The translations under genes were made by a program, and so were the position numbers. A stretch of DNA of 64,000 bases from the NCBI RefSeq assembly GCF_037038585.1, contig NC_092520.1, positions 149,233,104-149,297,103 on the forward strand, given 5' to 3'. This DNA comes from Patagioenas fasciata. Lineage: Eukaryota; Chordata; Aves; Columbiformes; Columbidae. Of this stretch, positions 14,101 to 25,248 are shown piece after piece. The notes beneath the pieces were generated by a model. The model had not been told where the DNA came from. It was given only the letters and a program-made list of their open reading frames with translations, and searched no databases. Positions within the stretch are counted from its first letter, which is position 1; each line of letters begins with the position of its first letter.

Positions 14101-17100
14101 ATTGATTGTAAGGTCAACAGAGCAATAAAGCCATTACAGACTCCCGAGGCCTTCTGCCCAAAGCAAATGCCATTAGTAAGTCCAGCAGTAATTTATCTAC
14201 TTTTACTTACAGGTTGTTCATCCTCTTGTGACTTGAGGAAGCGGTAGGGAAAAAAGATAGTACAATTTCCTCAGAAAATAGCCATTTCCTGGTGGCTTTT
14301 AACACCTTCTCATGTCCAGCCACAGCGGACGGCTACCTGGTTGTGCAGCTTCTGCCTCGCACCCCCGTCTTAGTGACCGCAGTAGGGGTTGTCCTACAAA
14401 TAGGTGCTGGTGCCCATGGCTATGGGCTGCAGAATCGCACCCTAATGCTGTGTGCTTCCTGGAGGGGTACGGGCAGAAGTTTTTGGCATCTTCAGCCCAA
14501 AGGCTGGTGACAGGACCCCATTTTTCAGTTTGGGGTTTTCCGCTTTGTCCAAGCAACAGTGTCCAAAATGGTTAGAAGTTTCGAACCCGTTTTTCTGTCT
14601 GCTTCTGGCCTATAGTCTGTCTCACAGCTGCAGGGGTGTCTGCGATGCCAGGCAGCATGCAGTGGGCTGCACGGATGGCATCGCTGTGGAGCTTTGGGGA
14701 AGGGAGCACGAACTGGTTCTCTCTTGCTGTTATGTGATAGAAAGGGGCTGAAGTGCCATAAGTGGCAGATTGAAACAACTTGCGTGAAGTGACCGTGCCC
14801 ATGACAAGCTGCTGCTCTTACAGCTTTCCACTGAGGCTAAGAAGGGGGGATATGGGTGGGCGCAGCTCAGTGAATTAGCACCGGGATTGCCTTGGTGGGT
14901 CCCGCACAGCGTGTTCCCCCCAGTCTTAAAGACAATGAATCCGAAGCGTGGCTTATGGGTCCTTCCCTCCCTTCCAATCCCTAACATTCTGTGACTCTGT
15001 GACTGTAAAAATTGCTGCCGAGAGGAACCTCTCATGCACTGGGGAATTAGCCTGCAACTCCATTTCTCTCGGTGATAGTTGACTCTGAAGCCAGAGTTGA
15101 CGTGGAAAAAAAAAATCCTCACGTTGTATAAAACAGTTTGACTTGCTTGTGCCTTTTATTAATGCTTGCCCTTCTTAACGCTCTTGATATCGTAACTTGA
15201 TGTCATAACTCAGTCGCAATGTATCATTGTTTTCCATGCTCACTGCAGTGGTGCTAATGTGGGAAATCAGGCATTTTTGTTTGATGTTGCCCACTCCTGT
15301 AGCACTGCTTCCCCAGGATTTACTCTGATGTATTTGAACAACATCTTTTTTCCAGCTCTTGCAGTTTCATAAGCCATCTTGTGCTACTTGATGCCTCTTT
15401 TCAGGTCCTGGTTCCTGGCTTTAAGTGATTTTGTGTGTGTGTGTAATAATATCAGCCCACACTAAGAAAAGGAAACTTTTTAACCCACTTAGCTGCAGAG
15501 GAGAGCCTACTCAGGCATAACCACACTGAAAAACTGAGCCATAAAAAAACAGACTTAAAAGCCCTGGAGTTCAACTGAGAGATCCTCACATGCATAATTT
15601 TTTTAATATCATAAAAATCTCATACATTTTTCAAGCCAATCTCCTCAATTTTGTGAGCTTGATTAATGTTTCACGAAGGCCTGGGAGTGGCATTATTAAG
15701 TGTTAATGAGACTCGAGCCTTGATGAACTTACAGCATTTCTCCCAAGAAGAGGAGAGGCTGTGAGGGAGAAACCTCTGGCACAAAAAGCTGAGCCCATCC
15801 TTCCCTATTTCTGACTGTGCTTAAAGCGAACACTTTGTTAGAGAAACCATCCCAGACTGTGCTGAGCCTGAGGCATGCAGCATCAGGGTATTAGGTGCCA
15901 AAAAAGCAATGCAGCCATGATAAAAGTGCTAAAAGTGCTCAATATCAGTGAATGTGAATGTTTTGACAGGGGACACTGCTAATCCAGTTTAACACAGTCC
16001 TTCTCTCCTTTAAAGATCAGGTTTATGATCAGTAAATAAAATGAAGAAAGCTGACATAAAGCCCCATTTGTACACAAAGCCACATTCCTCTGCTGAAAAT
16101 TAAAATCAAAGGAAAAGAAACTAATACAGAAATATTTGAAAATATACTTGTTAATTTATTGTTGACACAGATACTTTCTCAAAAAATTGCTCTTCATTTT
16201 AGTGGACTGTGACATTTTTCCTGACCCCACGGGATAGGGATGTCAAATTCACATAAATATATCCAAAATATTGAAACTTAAGCACTTTTTAAAAGTGTGT
16301 TTCTGTGTTTTATCACATACTATCTTTTCTGCTGGCTGACCTTTCTCATGTAAATGTGAAGGCACTTAACCATGGCAAACCGTGTGCTTTCATCAAGTCA
16401 TCCTCTTCCAATGCAATTAATTCCAGCTCTCCAGTCCTGAAATAGGAGGTGAGAAAGAAGTCTACACATTTGAGCAGCTGCAGAGCAAAAGCTGCTGTCA
16501 GGTTCACCCTTTAAATCTAGAGAAAGCTCCCCAGGCTCTGGGATTTGCAGGATTTAAGGAGAGTCCATAGCTGGGAATGGACCTGCCTCTCATTTCAACA
16601 TGGATTCAGCTCCGGAGCAGGAGATCAGCCTTAGTGGCTTCCGCTTGGCAGCATCCTCGGAAGGCCATGGGGTTTGTTGCCGTGGGGCTGCATCTCTCCA
16701 CAGAAGGGCGAGACTTGGAAAAAGCATCTTTGGTGCTGGGGGCTTGCCTGACACCCCTCTGCACCCCTCAGCTTGTCTGCTGTGTGCAGCCCTTTCCCTA
16801 AATACACCCAACAGCAAAGCTCTGAGGTTAGGAGGGGAGGAAGACCATGATAATCCATGCTAGGGAGCATGCAGGCAGGGAGCATGCACTGGCTGGCTGG
16901 AGGGACACGGAAACCTTTTTAAATTGCTCTTTGATTCAAACAAGATACCTTATTTTTGTTTCAGGAGCTGGCTGTCCATAGCTCAAGCTAGCAGAGCCCA
17001 GCCAGTGGGGCACTTTCTGTAGGCAGAGTGTTCCTGAAGTAAAGATCTGTATTTTTCAGAAATGCTCGGTACCAACAAACCTTGAAATCTATGCAAAATG

Positions 17101-20100
17101 TAAGGGTTCAGCACATCTGCGAATCAGCATGGTGGCACATCCCATCCATCCCAGTGAGCTACATCCAGGCATTTACAATGCCTGGTTTTAATGTGACTCT
17201 GTCAGATTTTCCCCGCTCTCTCATTTCCCCCATCCACCTCCAGCTCCCCTCATCCCTTTGCATGAGCTCCTCATTCCCCAGCCAGCACACTCGCCAAGCT
17301 TTTGTTCCTTGTATTTTCCCCACTGCTTAGGGAACAAACAGCAGAGCTCCAGACCAGAGGGGGAAAGATAGCCAGCGACATGCTCATTAAACAGATAAAT
17401 TAAAATTTGTCAACTCCCAGATGACAGACATTTCTCAACAGAGCCAAGACGACCCCCGTCACTGTGTGTTTCCCAGCTGGGTGCGTTCCCAGCTGCGTCT
17501 CACTGGCATTGCACAGGAGCCACCTTTTCCAGCTGTTATTTTTGTTTCATAGGTAGCTCCAATTGCAAACATATGGGGGAAAGCTGTCTGAATTGCTCTG
17601 GGATACCAGACAGCACCTTTATCACATCCATGCCGTGGGGTAAAATTTTAGCCTCGTAGAGGTGGGCTTGTTCCCCGAGCTCCCTGTGCAGCGAGGGAGT
17701 TGTCACAAAATGCAGATATGTGGCAAATGGTACTGACACACTTTCTGCCACCACTAAGAAATCTCCTTCTCTTTTAAGGAACGGCTGAAGGAAGCAGAGG
17801 AGGTCTATAAGGCTGGCATAGAAAATTGTCCAGAGAGCTCCGATCTGCATAACAACTTCGGTGTTTTCTTGGTTGATACCGGTAAGTGAGGGGGAGGGGT
17901 TTTCCTTCTCTGCCTTATTTGCTTTGATTTGTTTTATTCCACAGTACACATCTAAAAGGGTGTCAGAAGCTTCCAAAGCAATAGATGTGTCTCCACTGTA
18001 GCTCGGAAATAAATATCCCTGCACTGCTGAGATGGCACAGTGTACTGAAATTTGTAATCAATGCAGGCACTGTGCAGCAGTGGCATTCAACCTGGCTGTT
18101 TCCTTCAGTGTTTCTCACCATCTTTGCACAGGCAGTTGTCCTCGTCCATTTGAGCTGGGCAGCACCCGGACAATACTGCCCTTTCTGCAGGAAAGCGTGG
18201 CGACATCAAACCAAATCCCAGGCACACAAGTGGATCGTTATGGTTGGTCTTTGGGGCACTTGCAGCTCTACTTGGTGACAAAGCAGCTCTTTGACTGTAG
18301 AGGTTGAGTGCCACCACTATAAAACAAACGTGGCTTTTAAACCATAGTCACCTGTGGAAACAAAATCTAAGGTAGCTGTGGGATGAACTGATTTCTCAGG
18401 AGCTCCATTATGACATCCAAAGCCTTTCTTTTCTGGTCTGGTTCCCAGCCAACTTCCCTGGACTCAAGCACTTCCTGGCATCCACATAACAACAGCACCA
18501 ACAAATGCCACTGTAGTTGCCACCTACTAGTGACAGCTTTATAAGCAAGACTAAGTTTGACAAACAACTAGAGGAAACCGAACTACTATCTCACTGCAGT
18601 CCCTCCAGAACAGAGCTGAAACTCGATGGTGGAATATTGTAGGCTTCACGTGGTTGCTACCCATTCTGCCCCTTTCACACTGTGCCCAGTTCTGGTGGTG
18701 CTTGGGAAGAAATGACAATGGTATTTGTCAGTCTGCAGCTGACTGTTGTACCTCTCAGCTGATGCTCAGCCATCGCTTTTCTGTAGTATCTGTGTAAAAT
18801 AAATACAAAGCCAAAATGAGTATTCGTTATCAAAAAAAGCATCGTGGCGTTAGCGACAGAGGTCAAGGTTCTGAATTTGTGCCCTGGCCAACTTCAAGCT
18901 TGCAAATAATAAAAATTCCTCAGTAATTTAACTCTGACATTGAATTCATCTTTGCTTCCCAACCAAGATAAACTGCCCTATTCCTGCCAAAAATTGTGGT
19001 TTAAACACAGTGCAGTGCACTTTCTATTTTTTGCACTTGTGTGTTCTGACAAAGTCAAACTAACTTTTCCTGGTTTACTCCTACACTTCCCTACACACAA
19101 ACAACAGGAAAAAAAACCAACAACACTGACTTTTGATACTTAAGGCATGATGTGTAAATAACCCTCCTGGAGACATGACAAGGCGTGAAGGAAGCGACTG
19201 GTAGTGAGCCCATCACAGGCTGTGCTCTTCCCCAGCAGGCACAGGGAGCTGCTGTGAAGCACCATGCCAATTAACTTCCAGGATTTTGTTCTACAAGCCT
19301 CAAGCAAGTGTCAGCTCTGGGGAGCCATAACTCTAGACAGCTCTGCAGTGGTCATGGACACTCAATGTGTCTCCCTGAACGATGCTCATTTCCCCTGTGT
19401 GTGGAGCAGGGGAGGCACTGCCTGCCTTAGGGACTGAGGTGCGTGTCCAGCTGCTTTCCGGGTTGCTTTGTAGATGTGATTTTCAAAAACATCTGGACGT
19501 TTTAAAAGAGTCCTACCCTGAAAGATATGTTGTTGGCCTCTTAATGAGTCTTAAGTGCTTCTAAATCTCACTACAGATATCCCTCCTCTCTTCTGTAAAG
19601 GAAACGCAGATAAGTGTCAATGTTACTTTTATGTTGCATGGATAGTCTCAGGAAAACCCAAGTAAGATCTGAGAAGCTATGAAAGTAAAATTCCCACAGC
19701 AGCAGATTGTGCCCCAACACGCACAGGCTGTTTTCAAGTTCCGCTTTCCAGTTAGAAATGGGATTAAATACATTGGCTTAAAAAATGCCACTGCTCAGAA
19801 GCTTTGTTGGTGGACAAAGCTCCATGAGTATCAGTTTTCATCAGGAGATTATCTGGTCTAGAGTGTGAAAACCGGTTGAACGAGCACTGCTATTAAAAAT
19901 ATGATCTTCACATTGCTGAAATGCTGGAACTTTACGTTGTGCCTATTAATTTATTTAGTAGGTAGTTGGCAGGCCCAGCCTGAGGAAAGCACTGCAAGCT
20001 CCTTCTTGAGGAAAGCCATTATTTAGATAAAGACAAATATACTTTCGAGGATACTGGTCTGGCACCTTTCTTTTTGCACGGAGGTGTATTTTGTTGTGGT

Positions 20101-23100
20101 GCTGGGTGATGTCATGGACTGCGGGGCCTTGCACGGGTAGACATTTTCACACAGCGGAGCAGTGCCACCCAATGGCTCCTCTGCAACACAGAGACGGTGT
20201 CTACGTGCTCCAAAAGAGGCACCTGGACACCTCTGGTCTGGGATTTAATTGCCCCAAGGTGGGAATGAGCTGGCGACTGGCCGCTCTGCCAGGTCCTGTG
20301 GAGCAAAATGCAGAGACTGAGCAGGGACAACACCACAGAGGTGGAGGCAATGGTCTCAGTTTGTAAAGAGCTGAAACTATTTTCAGCTCAGGTAGGGTTG
20401 TGAGGAATACTGGGTGGCTTGTTCTCTGTGTGTTCATTGCCTGTCTCTCTAGTGGGCCAGGGTGGAAGGATGGTGTCCCAGGAGGTGGGAGACATGTCCC
20501 AGTCTCCTCTGTGGGGTCGGCTCTGTCCTTAGCACGAGGTTGCATCCCCCTGCTGTATGATCAGAGGGTGCTTTCGGTCAGGAGTCTTCTTCTGGTGGCT
20601 GTACCCTCGACTCGTGAAAACCCGCCCCTAGAAAATCTGTTTCTGAGGATTGTCTCTGAATATTGGAACCTAAATCTTAGTTTCTACAGCAATTTTCCTT
20701 ACACCACTTCTCAAAAGGTTGAGGCAGGATTTATTTCTTAAAATGGTTTTTGTGCATAGAGTAATAGAAAGAAAACCCAGAGCATTATTGTGTGCTGAAT
20801 TTGTGGCAGGACTTTTCTGAGTCACCAGTTTAGTATAAATTGCTGTTTTCCTCTCCAGGGTTTCCTGAGCGAGCCATGTCCCACTACAGGCAGGCCATCC
20901 GCCTGAGCCCTGCTCACCACGTAGCCATGGTGAACCTGGGCAGGCTTCACCGCTCCCTGGGGCAGAACAAAGAAGCTGAAACTTGGTACAAGCGGTAAGA
21001 ATTTGGGATGGAGACAGAGGTTTCCTTCCTCCCCCTGTATCTCCTGTCTCCGCTAAAGAGCCTCTGACACATTAATCTGTGCATGTTTGGGTTTCCTCTA
21101 CTTCCTCCTTCATCCGTTAGAAACAAGACTTATCTGTGCTTGTTTGTCTATTTTTGGGGAGTGTTTGGAGAGGACTCAGGCAGTGTTGACTTCCTGGAAC
21201 CGTTCCCAAGCCCCCAGGATGGACACACTGCTGCATGTGGCTGGGAGATGCTCTAACAAGAAGTCAGATGTTTCTTGATGGCATGAGCAAGTTGTTAGCA
21301 TAACTCCCTCCCTGCTCAGAGCTGATCTGTGGGTGCTGCACCACTAACAGCCATAGCTGTGCACAACCCAGCATCAAAACCTTGGCACCATCAGGAACTC
21401 CAGCCCTCGCCAGCAACACACCAGTAGGCAGGTTCTGACTCCCAGTAGGCAGTAGGGTGGACTGGGTTGGGAGTTTTTGCCTCCTTTTTGGCATCCAGAT
21501 TTGTGCTCACATTCCCTAGGTACTGCCACTCTCAGCCATCCCCACCCTTGCTTCATGCTTACATGTGCTTTGGAGGTGGCCCTCTCAGGTGGCATGTTTG
21601 TCCATCCCCAGGACAGAATCACAGAATGTTAGGGATTGGAAGGGACCTCAAAAGATCACCTAGTCCAATCCCCCTGCCGGAGCAGGAACACCTGGATGAG
21701 GTTACACAGGAAGGCGTCCAGGCAGGTTTTGAATGTCTCCAGAGAAGAAAAATCCACAACCTCCCTGGGCAGCCTGTTCCAGTGCTCTGTCACCCTCACT
21801 GTGAAGAAGTTTCTTCTCATATTTAAGTGGAACCTCCTGTGTTCCAGTTTGTATCCATTGCCCCTTGTCTTATCGTTGGTTGTCACTGAGGGCCTTCAAG
21901 TTGTGCTCCCCAGGGTGGGATCAGTGTGCCATGCAGGCTACAGAGTTTTGCTGCTCCATCCCAACACAAGCTATATCTTACTCTTCTGCTTTGAGCCCCT
22001 CACCACCTGGATGCACCTCTTTTTCCCAAATTCCAGGGCACTGAAGGTATCCCGGAAGGCTGAAGTCCTGTCCCCACTGGGGGCTCTGTATTACAACACG
22101 GGGCGGTATGAAGAAGCGTTGCAGGTTTACAGAGAAGCCGCATCACTGCAGCCTTTGAACAAAGAGATCCGACTGGCACTGGTGAGTGTGGGGCGAGCTC
22201 GGCCAGGGCAGGGCCACAAAAGTGGAGGGGGATGGTTTTTAGCGTGATTGTTGCCCAAGACTCAGAGTTTGGTTCTACCTCCATGCTGGCCATCCAGCAA
22301 CCGTCTTTCACATCCTCCTTGTTTCGTCCTCATCCCTTCTGAACTCAGAGCCTTGTTTCAGACACTGCCTTTCCAGCTGAAAAGGACTTGGTACAGAGAA
22401 AATATGACCTGCCCCTTACTTGCTAGAAAGGGTCAATCCTCCTGCCTTTGCTTGAGGTGTCTCTTAACACCACTAGCAGAAGCAGGAGTCCAGCCACAGT
22501 CACTGGGTGTATCCATCATGTGCTAAAGAGGGCTGAACTTTTCAAGATCATAACCTTTTATAATACGGCTCCATAGGCTCAGGTTTTAGCAATGATGGGG
22601 CGGATGAAAGAAGCCGAAAAGATGACCAACCATATACTAAGCGAGGATGCAGAGTGTCTGGAGTGCTACCGCCTTCTTTCAGCCATCTACAGCAAGCAGG
22701 AGCACTATGCCAAGGTACCGTGGCTACGCTTGTCCCAAGGACTCACACACAGAGCTCAGGTTGCATTTTAGACTCCACCTCTCCAGAGACACATCACGTG
22801 CATTAGGGCACATCCAGTAGATTTTTTTTTTCACTAAACCCTGTTTATCTAGGTACTGGGACTGAAGCTAAGCAGTGTGGTTTTCTTATGACTTACTGTT
22901 CCTGCTGCTGTCAGCCCCACTGCCCATTAGCCACAGGCATCTAAAAAACTCATTTCCACATGTGTTAATGGTGTGGGACAAACAAGGGAAGGAGAAAGAA
23001 GACTCTTATACTGGGAGGCTCTAGTGGAGAGGTGAACATGAGAATTGGAACAGCACAGAATACAGTAACGCGATGTCCTCTTGCTTTTTCACAGGCACTT

Positions 23101-25248
23101 GAAGCTATAGAAAAAGCTTTTCAGCTAAAACCAAAGGATCCAAAAGTCATATCAGAGCTCTTTTTTACTAAAGGAAACCAGCTAAGAGAACAGAATCTCC
23201 TTGACAAGGCTTTTGAGGTATGACTGCTCTAAGCCCTATGGATAGTTTATAGGTTAAAAGATAGAGTTAGCTCATTGTATCTAATACTCCCTAGGGCATG
23301 CACCCTGGCTGTTGGCCTTGGGAGCTCAAGAGTTCACCAGTGGTATAGCTAAAGCTATGGGGCACCTAACTTTACCAGACTTAGTTGCAACTTTTTTCCA
23401 CATTCCTGAGTGGAAATAGAGCTCCCGCCTCCGAGAGGTTAAGTACAGATTTGTGGTGGTATTATGATTTTCTTAGATCCTCTTGCTGGTGGGATTATGA
23501 TTTTCTCAGATCCTCTTGCTGGTGACAGCCAACTTCAGGTGGCTCAGCTGGAAGCTTGGGAACCTGTGAGAGCCCACCACGTTGTTATATCTCACCTCAT
23601 TACCTAACAGCTGAGAGATTAGTTTATCCTGTGGAGCAGGATGCTTGATAGCTCTGAAATTATCTTAATGTTAAATAACAGCACAGAATATTATTGACAC
23701 AGTTCTGAATATTCTCAGTATTCGCGGAGATATCTAATCCTGATTTGATTCCTTTCCTGTTGTGACACCATAAAAACGGTGCTGCTTGACAGAGCCTAGG
23801 AGGCCCTTGTTGCTTCTTGTCCCATGCACAGTGACAGAAACAGTGGGGAGGGACAGCACTGCCCTCAGGTCCTTGTGAAACCTCCAGGTAGGTGGCTGTA
23901 CTGTAGGTTGCTGCCAGCTCCACGTGAGAGCCTTGCAGATAAGGAGCACTTGTAGATTGGCAAGGGAATGACCCTGACGTGCAAGAGACCCCAGTGGTGC
24001 AGGGTGCCAGAGAGAGGGTCGCTGGGGTTGATGTGGCTCCTCGTGCAGTTCTGTGGGCAGGGAAAAGCTGCAAGATGAGCTCAGCAGTACAGAAGTGTAT
24101 TATGGTGCCTCTGCTATAAAGAAACTGAAATTCAGCTTATGCATTGTATTTGAGAAGAATTTGAAATTATATTTTAAATGGATTCAGAAGGAGAGGAAAC
24201 TTTGTTTCTCTTTCTTCTCAAGATCTGGTTTTGTTTGAATAGTCAGACTCTTAACCTAAAAATATTTCATATTTTTACAGAGCTATAAACAGGCTGTGGA
24301 GCTCAACCCAGACCAAGCGCAGGCCTGGATGAATATGGGAGGCATTGAGCACATCAAGGTATGACAATTTCGCTTATCCTTAAGCTGTCAAGTGTAGACA
24401 CTACAACTCAGGACAGAAAGATAAATTTGTTTTAGATTGCCAAGAGCTGCATGTTTGTGAACAGTGACTGTCCCCGACATACTTTTATCCAAAAAAGAGG
24501 AACGTCTGTCCACTCCAACTAAAATTTTCCAATCAGCTTGCTTGAGAATATGTATCCTGTAACGTAAACCTCATATTTTAAGAGGGCAGGCTTCAAGGAA
24601 CAGCCAGCCCATCTCTAAAGTTTTCCTGCTTCAACTGTTGACCTTCCTTAGAAAAATGTCACCCTGAGTTGACTTTTAAGATTCCTCTCTACCTGATTAA
24701 TTTAATAAAGATGTCTAATGCAGAATTCTGGCATGAAATTATGGAAATACACATCCTGCCCTGTGGTTGCTTATCTTTTTTGAATAGTTTAGCATATCAT
24801 TATCATTTGGGTCTTAAGGAGTCTCATTCTGTGAGATCCTCAAGCTATCCTATCGTTGAATAAAATTAACTCTTCTGGTACAACGTAACAGGAAAATGTA
24901 AATCTGTTTCTTGCCATGTGTGTTTTATCAAATTTAGGCTAACAGCACTCAGTGATACTTTTCATAATGAAGAAATATTCCTGCTACCTAGCAATATCAA
25001 GTTTTATGAACTTTGTTTTCTTTGTATTACCATCTTTGCCATTCTCAAGGAATGAACTTTCTATGTCAGGGAATGCGAATGAGATCTGTCACTCACTTTC
25101 TTTGTAGGGGAGCTACGTCACTGCCCGTGGCTACTATGAGAAAGCCTTACAGCTGGTTCCAAACAGCAAGTTGCTGAAGGAGAATCTGGCCAAACTGGAT
25201 CGCTTGGAGAAGCGGTTTCAGGAAGTCCAGGAGAAAGACCAAACATAG
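5030..25248 (+). CDS. TMTC1: TMTC1, C-terminal TPR half (nine exons, gene continues upstream)
   Basis: Nine exons joined by GT/AG introns give one open frame of about 371 residues ending at TAG 25246-25248. Seen: about ten consecutive tetratricopeptide units of 34 residues, with the usual small and aromatic positions (for example [41 protein letters not shown]), then a short charged tail ending EKDQT. I recognise this as the C-terminal half of TMTC1. Known of the family: TMTC proteins are multipass endoplasmic reticulum membrane proteins whose TPR array faces the lumen. They O-mannosylate cadherin-family proteins, and TMTC1 has also been linked to ER calcium handling. The N-terminal transmembrane and catalytic exons lie before position 1. 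No frameshift, stop or lost splice site is seen, so the gene looks functional. The same-strand ovochymase remnant downstream matches the human gene order TMTC1-OVCH1. Confidence 0.96.
8818..8920. repeat. A/C-rich low-complexity tract
   Basis: Repeated AAAC, AAC and CAACC units, placed directly before the CR1 at 8950. An open frame across it is composition-driven and not a gene. Confidence 0.85.
8950..9740 (-). mobile_element. CR1 LINE fragment, old copy
   Basis: It starts with the reverse complement of a CR1 3' end (ACGTAGGTTGGAACAGACC). It continues through the usual segments on cumulative symptoms of CR1 ends: lists of C-rich blocks such as CTTGTTCCACTG and CTCAGCCTCTCC. It is strongly diverged, so it is older than the other copies here. 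Confidence 0.8.
11341..11515. repeat. Diverged tandem duplication of about 85 bases
   Basis: Copy 1 (11341-11422) and copy 2 (11433-11515) share CTTAGAT, TTGTTCAGGAAACC and AGCTCA at matching spacing, with many substitutions between. Intronic. Confidence 0.75.
12470..12578 (+). CDS. TMTC1: TMTC1 exon, TPR
   Basis: A pyrimidine-rich acceptor (CCTGTACTGCAG) and a GTAATG donor flank 109 bases. The peptide [19 protein letters not shown] completes one TPR, and [14 protein letters not shown] begins the next. It ends on a whole codon (phase 0). Confidence 0.95.
12579..17778 (+). other. TMTC1 intron, 5.2 kb
   Basis: Non-coding. A short CR1 tail on the + strand lies at about 14958-15004. The GC-richer stretch at 14.3-14.9 kb has overlapping short frames on both strands but no splice or domain support. 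Confidence 0.7.
14958..15004 (+). mobile_element. CR1 3' end fragment
   Basis: Only the last roughly 45 bases are kept: GGTCCTTCC...CCTTCCAATCC, then CTAACATTCTGTGACTC. This equals the 3' tail of the longer CR1 at 55736-56476. Confidence 0.7.
17779..17881 (+). CDS. TMTC1: TMTC1 exon, TPR
   Basis: Acceptor CTTTTAAG, donor GTAAGT. The peptide [20 protein letters not shown] finishes a TPR and [14 protein letters not shown] opens another. It ends in phase 1. Confidence 0.95.
17882..20858 (+). other. TMTC1 intron, 3.0 kb
   Basis: I see no exon, RNA gene or recognisable transposon in this intron. Confidence 0.7.
20859..20994 (+). CDS. TMTC1: TMTC1 exon, TPR
   Basis: Acceptor TTCCTCTCCAG, donor GTAAGA. 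The frame continues from the previous exon with [20 protein letters not shown], then [20 protein letters not shown] and the start of TWYKR. It ends in phase 2. Confidence 0.95.
21615..21892 (-). mobile_element. CR1 LINE fragment in a TMTC1 intron
   Basis: The reverse complement of the CR1 3' region, starting ACAGAATCACAGAATGTTAG and running through CAGCCTGTTCCAGTGCTCTG. It lies 145 bases before the exon at 22037. Same subfamily as the copies at 39127 and 55736. Confidence 0.85.
22037..22181 (+). CDS. TMTC1: TMTC1 exon, TPR
   Basis: Acceptor TTCCAG, donor GTGAGT. The peptide [20 protein letters not shown] is followed by [20 protein letters not shown] and KEIRLAL, a well-formed TPR. An open frame runs back from here into intron and CR1 sequence to about 21636, but it has no support as coding; the splice acceptor sets the true exon start. 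Confidence 0.95.
22577..22714 (+). CDS. TMTC1: TMTC1 exon, TPR
   Basis: Acceptor CTCCATAG, donor GTACCG. The peptide [20 protein letters not shown], then [20 protein letters not shown]. In frame with both neighbours (phase 0 at each end). The upstream polypyrimidine tract is weak. Confidence 0.94.
23095..23217 (+). CDS. TMTC1: TMTC1 exon, TPR
   Basis: Acceptor TTGCTTTTTCACAG, donor GTATGA. The peptide [20 protein letters not shown], then [20 protein letters not shown]. Phase 0 at both ends. The [14 protein letters not shown] stretch is a segment I recognise as characteristic of TMTC1. Confidence 0.95.
23461..23524. repeat. 33-base tandem duplication
   Basis: ATTATGATTTTCTTAGATCC and its continuation appear again at 23494 with one base changed within the first 31 (T to C). 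In the intron between TMTC1 exons 23095-23217 and 24281-24358. Confidence 0.9.
24281..24358 (+). CDS. TMTC1: TMTC1 exon, TPR
   Basis: Acceptor CATATTTTTACAG, donor GTATGA, 26 codons. The peptide [20 protein letters not shown] then GIEHIK bridges two TPR units. Phase 0 at both ends. Confidence 0.95.
25108..25248 (+). CDS. TMTC1: TMTC1 last coding exon and stop
   Basis: Acceptor CTTTCTTTGTAG. The peptide [20 protein letters not shown] forms the last TPR. A charged helix ([16 protein letters not shown]) and the end QEKDQT follow, with TAG at 25246-25248. This is the usual TMTC1 C-terminus. Confidence 0.95.
   Translation, partial: GSYVTARGYYEKALQLVPNSKLLKENLAKLDRLEKRFQEVQEKDQT

Larger units (their letters stand above)
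23218..25107 (+). other. Last two TMTC1 introns around the 78-base exon
   Basis: Apart from the exon at 24281-24358, this stretch is non-coding. It holds a 33-base tandem duplication at 23461-23524 and nothing else that I recognise. Confidence 0.7.

Noticed and set aside
14730-15122. 130-codon minus-strand frame
   Set aside because: It crosses a CR1 tail, has no domain likeness and lies in a TMTC1 intron.
17536-18024. 162-codon minus-strand frame
   Set aside because: It is antisense to the TMTC1 exon 17779-17881 and has no recognisable domain.
21636-22247. 203-codon open frame on the + strand
   Set aside because: Its first part is antisense CR1 and intron; only 22037-22181 is coding, as part of TMTC1.
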